Shown here piece after piece: positions 60,307 to 64,000 of a stretch of DNA of 64,000 nucleotides. The DNA comes from Agroathelia rolfsii (Eukaryota; Basidiomycota; Agaricomycetes; Amylocorticiales; Amylocorticiaceae). The notes below the pieces were generated by a model. The model was not told where the DNA came from. It made no database searches and saw only the letters and a program-made list of their open reading frames with translations. The stretch is taken from the NCBI GenBank assembly GCA_018343915.1, contig JABRWF010000004.1, positions 3,224,001 through 3,288,000 of the forward strand, written 5' to 3'. A program made the translations under genes and the position numbers. Each line of letters starts with the position of its first letter. Position 1 is the stretch's first letter.

Positions 60307-62529
60307 TTAGATGGTTACATTCGTGCAGTTGAAGTCAAGCTGTAATGTGTGCAAAACAATTTTGTTATCAAATACTCTTGACCCAAAAATGAGCTTTACA
60401 TACCAGAGATTCATCCGCCAAGTTCGCACACTGGTAAATGGGCGTGTATCCGGATACGGTAATGTTGATGTCCTTTGCAGTGATGTCGTCGCAGGTGTTG
60501 GAGCACTCGAGACTGACGATTATACCCTCACTGCCACTGCTTGCCGTGCCGGTTATGTTGACGTAGTGTACTAAATGGCAGGAAAGAATTAGAAAAAGTA
60601 CTTTATTGGACAGAAAAAGGAAAATTATTGCGCATATGCACGTCCTAGACACAGCCCATAAAAATAAAAATAAAATAAAAAAATAAAAACTTTTTCAACT
60701 CACTATCATCAATCGTCAACTGCGCCGGGAACTCTTCACACTGCTCCGTCGAGGTATCGTAGCACTGCGTGAGGACGATAGGACTGACCGCGCCATCTAT
60801 GTAAAAGTGTTCGAAAGTGACATTGCGGACGTAGCCTGTACCGCCGCCGGAAATACTCATGGAATCGTTTGAACCACCCTATCATTTGGGGGAGTGGGAG
60901 GAGAGATGATCAGAAAATGATCTAGAAATGTGGACGTTCCAGAGGTCAAATGACAAAGGGAGAACTAGAAGACGGTTGGGAGGAAGGGGTGAAGGAACGT
61001 GTTCATATGCGCATATACGCATGTAACGGGAGAAAAAAAGGAAAGAAATCGGAGAATCAAAAAAAGAAAAAGAAGAAAGAGAGCGACTTACAAAAACTTT
61101 GATACGTGCGCCGTAATGGGAGCTGTATAACTGGATGTTCGTCACCTGCACGTTGGCGACAATGTCCGTCTCTCCGGCGTACTGATGAAGAAGTCAGGGT
61201 ATTGCATTCAATTTTTCCTCATGCACAAAAGGTGGGATCCATACCTGACCAAGAGCTATAGTAGAGAAAAGACAAAGAATTAGCAACTTCTCAAGAGAAA
61301 GAGAAGAGACTGAGAAGGCGCACGGGCGCAAAAAGACATACATCCAATCGAGATGCCATGGCTGCCACTACAATATATATTGTCAACCTGAACATAGGTC
61401 GAATTGGGCTTGAGCGCAACACAGTCATCATGGTTGTACACATGCGAGTTTTGGAACGTCGCATATGAGGAGCGATCTTAGATATACAAAGCAAGCCCGG
61501 TTCGGATCAATTATTTGCTTTTAAGAAATGGTCCATTACAGGGGCTGAATGGATTACTTACAGGTGTCCCACCCGTCCGTGTTCACCGCCGGAGCAGATC
61601 CATTAGAGCTAACAGAATGAATTGTGATGCCGTCGTAGAGAACATTTGTAGACTCGTAGAGAAAGTTGTGCCAGAATGGTGAATTCTGGATGGTAATGTT
61701 ACGCACGACTACGTTCTAATGAACCAAGGCTAACATGGGTTCAAAAAAGAGGCCAGCAATCTATGAAAGTACGTACAGTGCTTTGGTACACCGTAAGAGG
61801 AATAGGCCGCGCAAATGTCAATGAAGAGCCGCCTGCGACACCCGCATTCGGGTTGGTTGCGTATGCTTCCCACCAGATAAGGCCGTTGCCATCGATTGCA
61901 CCACCTCCCTGAGGACAAAATTTCAATAAAAGTAAAATAGAGGAGAGTAATCCCTACCTTCACTCAATACAATGTTCTCACCGCCTAGTAGCCAGGCAGT
62001 TGTTGCATTCTGTGCAATGCAGCATTATGAGCGCTGAACATATGAAAGAGCAAATGACGGCAAGTCTCACCTGGTAGGTAAGATAGAAGCTTGCCGGAGA
62101 CCAGTATGTGATATTAGGTGTATATGTTATTTGTCCAGTGAGCGAAATATTAACATTGTGCAGGCCCGTGGTGTTGAGTGCAGTGCCGACAGTATAGTTT
62201 CCTGGCAAATCGATAACGGAGTTCTTGTTGCATTCAGAGAATGCTTTGAGGATGTTTGGCTATAGAAAGCGGTGTTAGTTATTGTGATCTAATGCATATA
62301 CAAAATGTAGCAAGTACAGACACCATCATCCTGCCTACTTCCACTTGAGGAGTACAGTTAACTTGACGACAAGGATCCATCTGGACATCTGAGCTTATAG
62401 AGCTTCGACTGTGCATGAGCCGCGCTTCTATGCTTGGACGGCAACCGTCCGAGCGAAAGGGGCAGCACTGGCAGCCAGACAGACTGTTGCAGCAGCGAGG
62501 GAAGTCACACCAGTGGAAGCAATACGCAT
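60307..62529 (-). CDS. Secreted GH28 polygalacturonase (exo-type likely), copy 1
   Basis: About nine exons on the minus strand. The ATG at 62529 gives a signal peptide (MRIASTGVTSLAAATVCLAA). From PNILKAFSECNKNSVIDLPG onward the protein is intact: GLHNVNISLTGQITYTPNIT, GGGAIDGNGLIWWEAYATNP, then the GH28 signatures VNTDGWDT (motif I Asp), NHDDCVALKP (paired catalytic Asp), SGSHGISIGSLGQ (catalytic His) and GARIKVF (substrate-binding Arg-Lys). The C-terminus ends DFNCTNVTI at 60307. The SGSHG and Cys spacing fits fungal exopolygalacturonases that release galacturonic acid from pectin. The first exon between the signal peptide and PNIL is hard to splice (see findings), so the extreme N-terminus may be disrupted or contain an unrecognised intron. 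Confidence 0.88.
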
Positions 62530-63841
62530 GATTTAGCACAGCAAGGACTTGAACAGTCAAAATGCAGGGCAGTAGGCTATCGACTTCAGGACGATGCGGG
62601 GTAACGAACACAAAATTCACTAGAATTCGTATTTATTACATCCTCATGCATCGCACAATAATCTTCCAGGATTCGACATACGACTTTCATTTCAATAGGT
62701 TAGTTTGCGGGCCGAGAGCAAGAGCTGAATGTTGTGCAGATGACTGATAATTATGCATGGTCCGCCGGTGTACGTCCCTAAACCTGAGAACCAAGGTGTA
62801 CTGTGCCACGTCAATAAACGTTTGCGTTTAAAAAGATTCATTCGTAGTCAACAGCAGACGTACCTGCGGAGTAAGGACCTACATACATCAAATATCAACA
62901 GATGTCATTGCACGATTCACAAGATAAATATTACGTGAGTTTTGCGAAATATCCAGTATTGCACCCCCAAAGATTACGAGGATATACGTAATTGCACCAT
63001 AACTAAATCTTGGTGCTCATTAATGATTAACCTATTCTGTCCAGTATTTTGCTGTAAATGAAAATTCGCGATTTTGGGACCTGTTAATGATTTTGCCTGG
63101 ATGGTATGTAAAGACATTTTTTGGGACTGCCAGTGATACCGGTGCAAGTAAGCGTCGCATTGACATCCTTCGTCCGTCTTCCATCATATGAACGACTACA
63201 CCGGCATGACTCAGGTCGTTCAGGTTGTACAAGTATGTGATCAAGGTCGTACAAGTGTGCGGTCCAAGTCGTAGTATGTAAAGCGTGATTTTGCATCATT
63301 TCGAAGGATTCCGTTTTCCGACTGATCTTCGACACGATCTTAACGGCTTCAACTTGAACCTAATAAATCAACATCTGCCAATGGTCGCTTCTGACTTGGT
63401 ACATGTGCTACGTCATTGACTTAATAAACCATATGGCTCGGGATTGAAGCACAGGCCAAGGAACAAGCCACCATGGACCCAGCGACTCTGAGGTTCATGA
63501 ACGTTTTGCAGCACACACAGGATGGCTTGAGCACACCAGTTGTTGCGACATAGTTGTACTTTCTTACTGCACCGACATTCTATGGTTTGTCGATTACGCA
63601 TCTGCATTGATATTTGATTCTCATCCTCCCGCGCCCTCTCCCTGACGATGACACCCAACCACCACTCTTTTTCTTGGTTATGTACTACTTTTCATAGTCA
63701 CATAGATATAAAATTTATTGGATTTTACCTGTACAGATAGGAATAATGATAACATACAACAGTCTAAGTATTTATATACGCAGATCCTGGTTTCCACATC
63801 TATAAGGATGGATTCGTTTGTTCCTACCCCTCCAAGAGGTT
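62530..63841. other. Intergenic between tandem GH28 copies, ~1.3 kb
   Basis: Promoter of GH28 copy 1 and 3' flank of copy 2. Around 63195-63275 a short phrase (GGTCGT.CA.GTTGTACAAGT.TG) recurs two to three times. No gene is supported; minus-strand frames at 63032-63335 and 63413-63658 have no domain character. Confidence 0.45.
63680..63841. repeat. 3' flank duplicated beside second GH28 copy (unit 2)
   Basis: Counterpart of 60125-60306. Same order of short blocks with scattered substitutions and small indels, consistent with an old tandem duplication. Confidence 0.8.
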
Positions 63842-64000
63842 TCAGATGGTCACATCCGTGCAGTCGAAATCAAGCTGTAAATATGTGAAGCAACAAGGGT
63901 ACTCCATCAGCAAACATGTTTTCCACTCGAAGTCAAAGACCGAAAGAAAAACGCACCAGTGATTCATCTGCCAAGTTCGCGCACTGGTAGACAGACGTGT
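63842..64000 (-). CDS. GH28 polygalacturonase copy 2, 3' end (cut by window edge)
   Basis: The final exon 63842-63874 encodes LDFDCTDVTI and a stop. The preceding exon, 63957 onward, encodes SVYQCANLADESL and runs off the window. Copy 1 ends YQCANLADESL then LDFNCTNVTI with the intron in the same place. Only the C-terminal two dozen residues are visible, so activity cannot be judged, but the frame is open. Two substitutions (Asn to Asp) remove N-glycosylation-like positions relative to copy 1. Confidence 0.8.
   Translation of the reverse strand, partial: TRLSTSARTWQMNHWCVFLSVFDFEWKTCLLMEYPCCFTYLQLDFDCTDVTI

Overview
The window is nuclear DNA of a filamentous fungus, most likely a basidiomycete of the Agaricomycetes. 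Nearly all recognisable genes are split by many short introns of about 45-70 bases with GT-AG ends, and the families present (ArAE_2-type membrane proteins, GT90/CAP10 glycosyltransferase, GH28 pectinases, Dabb proteins, HMG-box factor) are typical of that group. The order or genus is my inference and is not established. I see no ribosomal RNA, recognisable tRNA, CRISPR array or intact transposon.

Layout. 0.2-13.3 kb is gene-dense and entirely on the minus strand: a large ArAE_2/FUSC-like transporter, a SAM methyltransferase of the trans-aconitate type, the iron-sulfur subunit of succinate dehydrogenase (SDH2), a low-complexity coiled-coil protein, and a small Dabb protein. 13.3-34.3 kb is looser and accessory-looking: a secreted tandem-repeat peptide precursor at 17.3 kb, an EXPERA/emopamil-binding-like membrane protein, a second Dabb protein, a flavin-dependent monooxygenase, two doubtful minus-strand genes, a membrane-anchored PNPOx-like flavoprotein and a GT90 glycosyltransferase. 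34.3-52.4 kb is almost empty, with one HMG-box transcription factor that has 6.4 kb of gene-free DNA downstream and 9.7 kb upstream. 52.4-64 kb holds a CaMK-type protein kinase, cystathionine gamma-lyase, a secreted GH28 polygalacturonase, and the 3' end of a second tandem copy cut by the window edge.

The most interesting object is the gene at 17345-17780. It encodes a signal peptide, a short spacer and seven near-identical octapeptides ending in Lys-Arg, the layout of a Kex2-processed repeat protein (the class that includes fungal pheromones and some ribosomal cyclic peptides). The repeat sequence does not match a peptide family I know. Several tailoring-type or small-molecule-type genes lie in the following 15 kb (EXPERA protein, Dabb protein, flavin monooxygenase, PNPOx-like protein). 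Whether they act with the peptide gene is speculation.

Limits: exon boundaries were inferred by eye from reading frame and GT-AG signals. Coordinates given for multi-exon genes run from start codon to stop codon and include introns.
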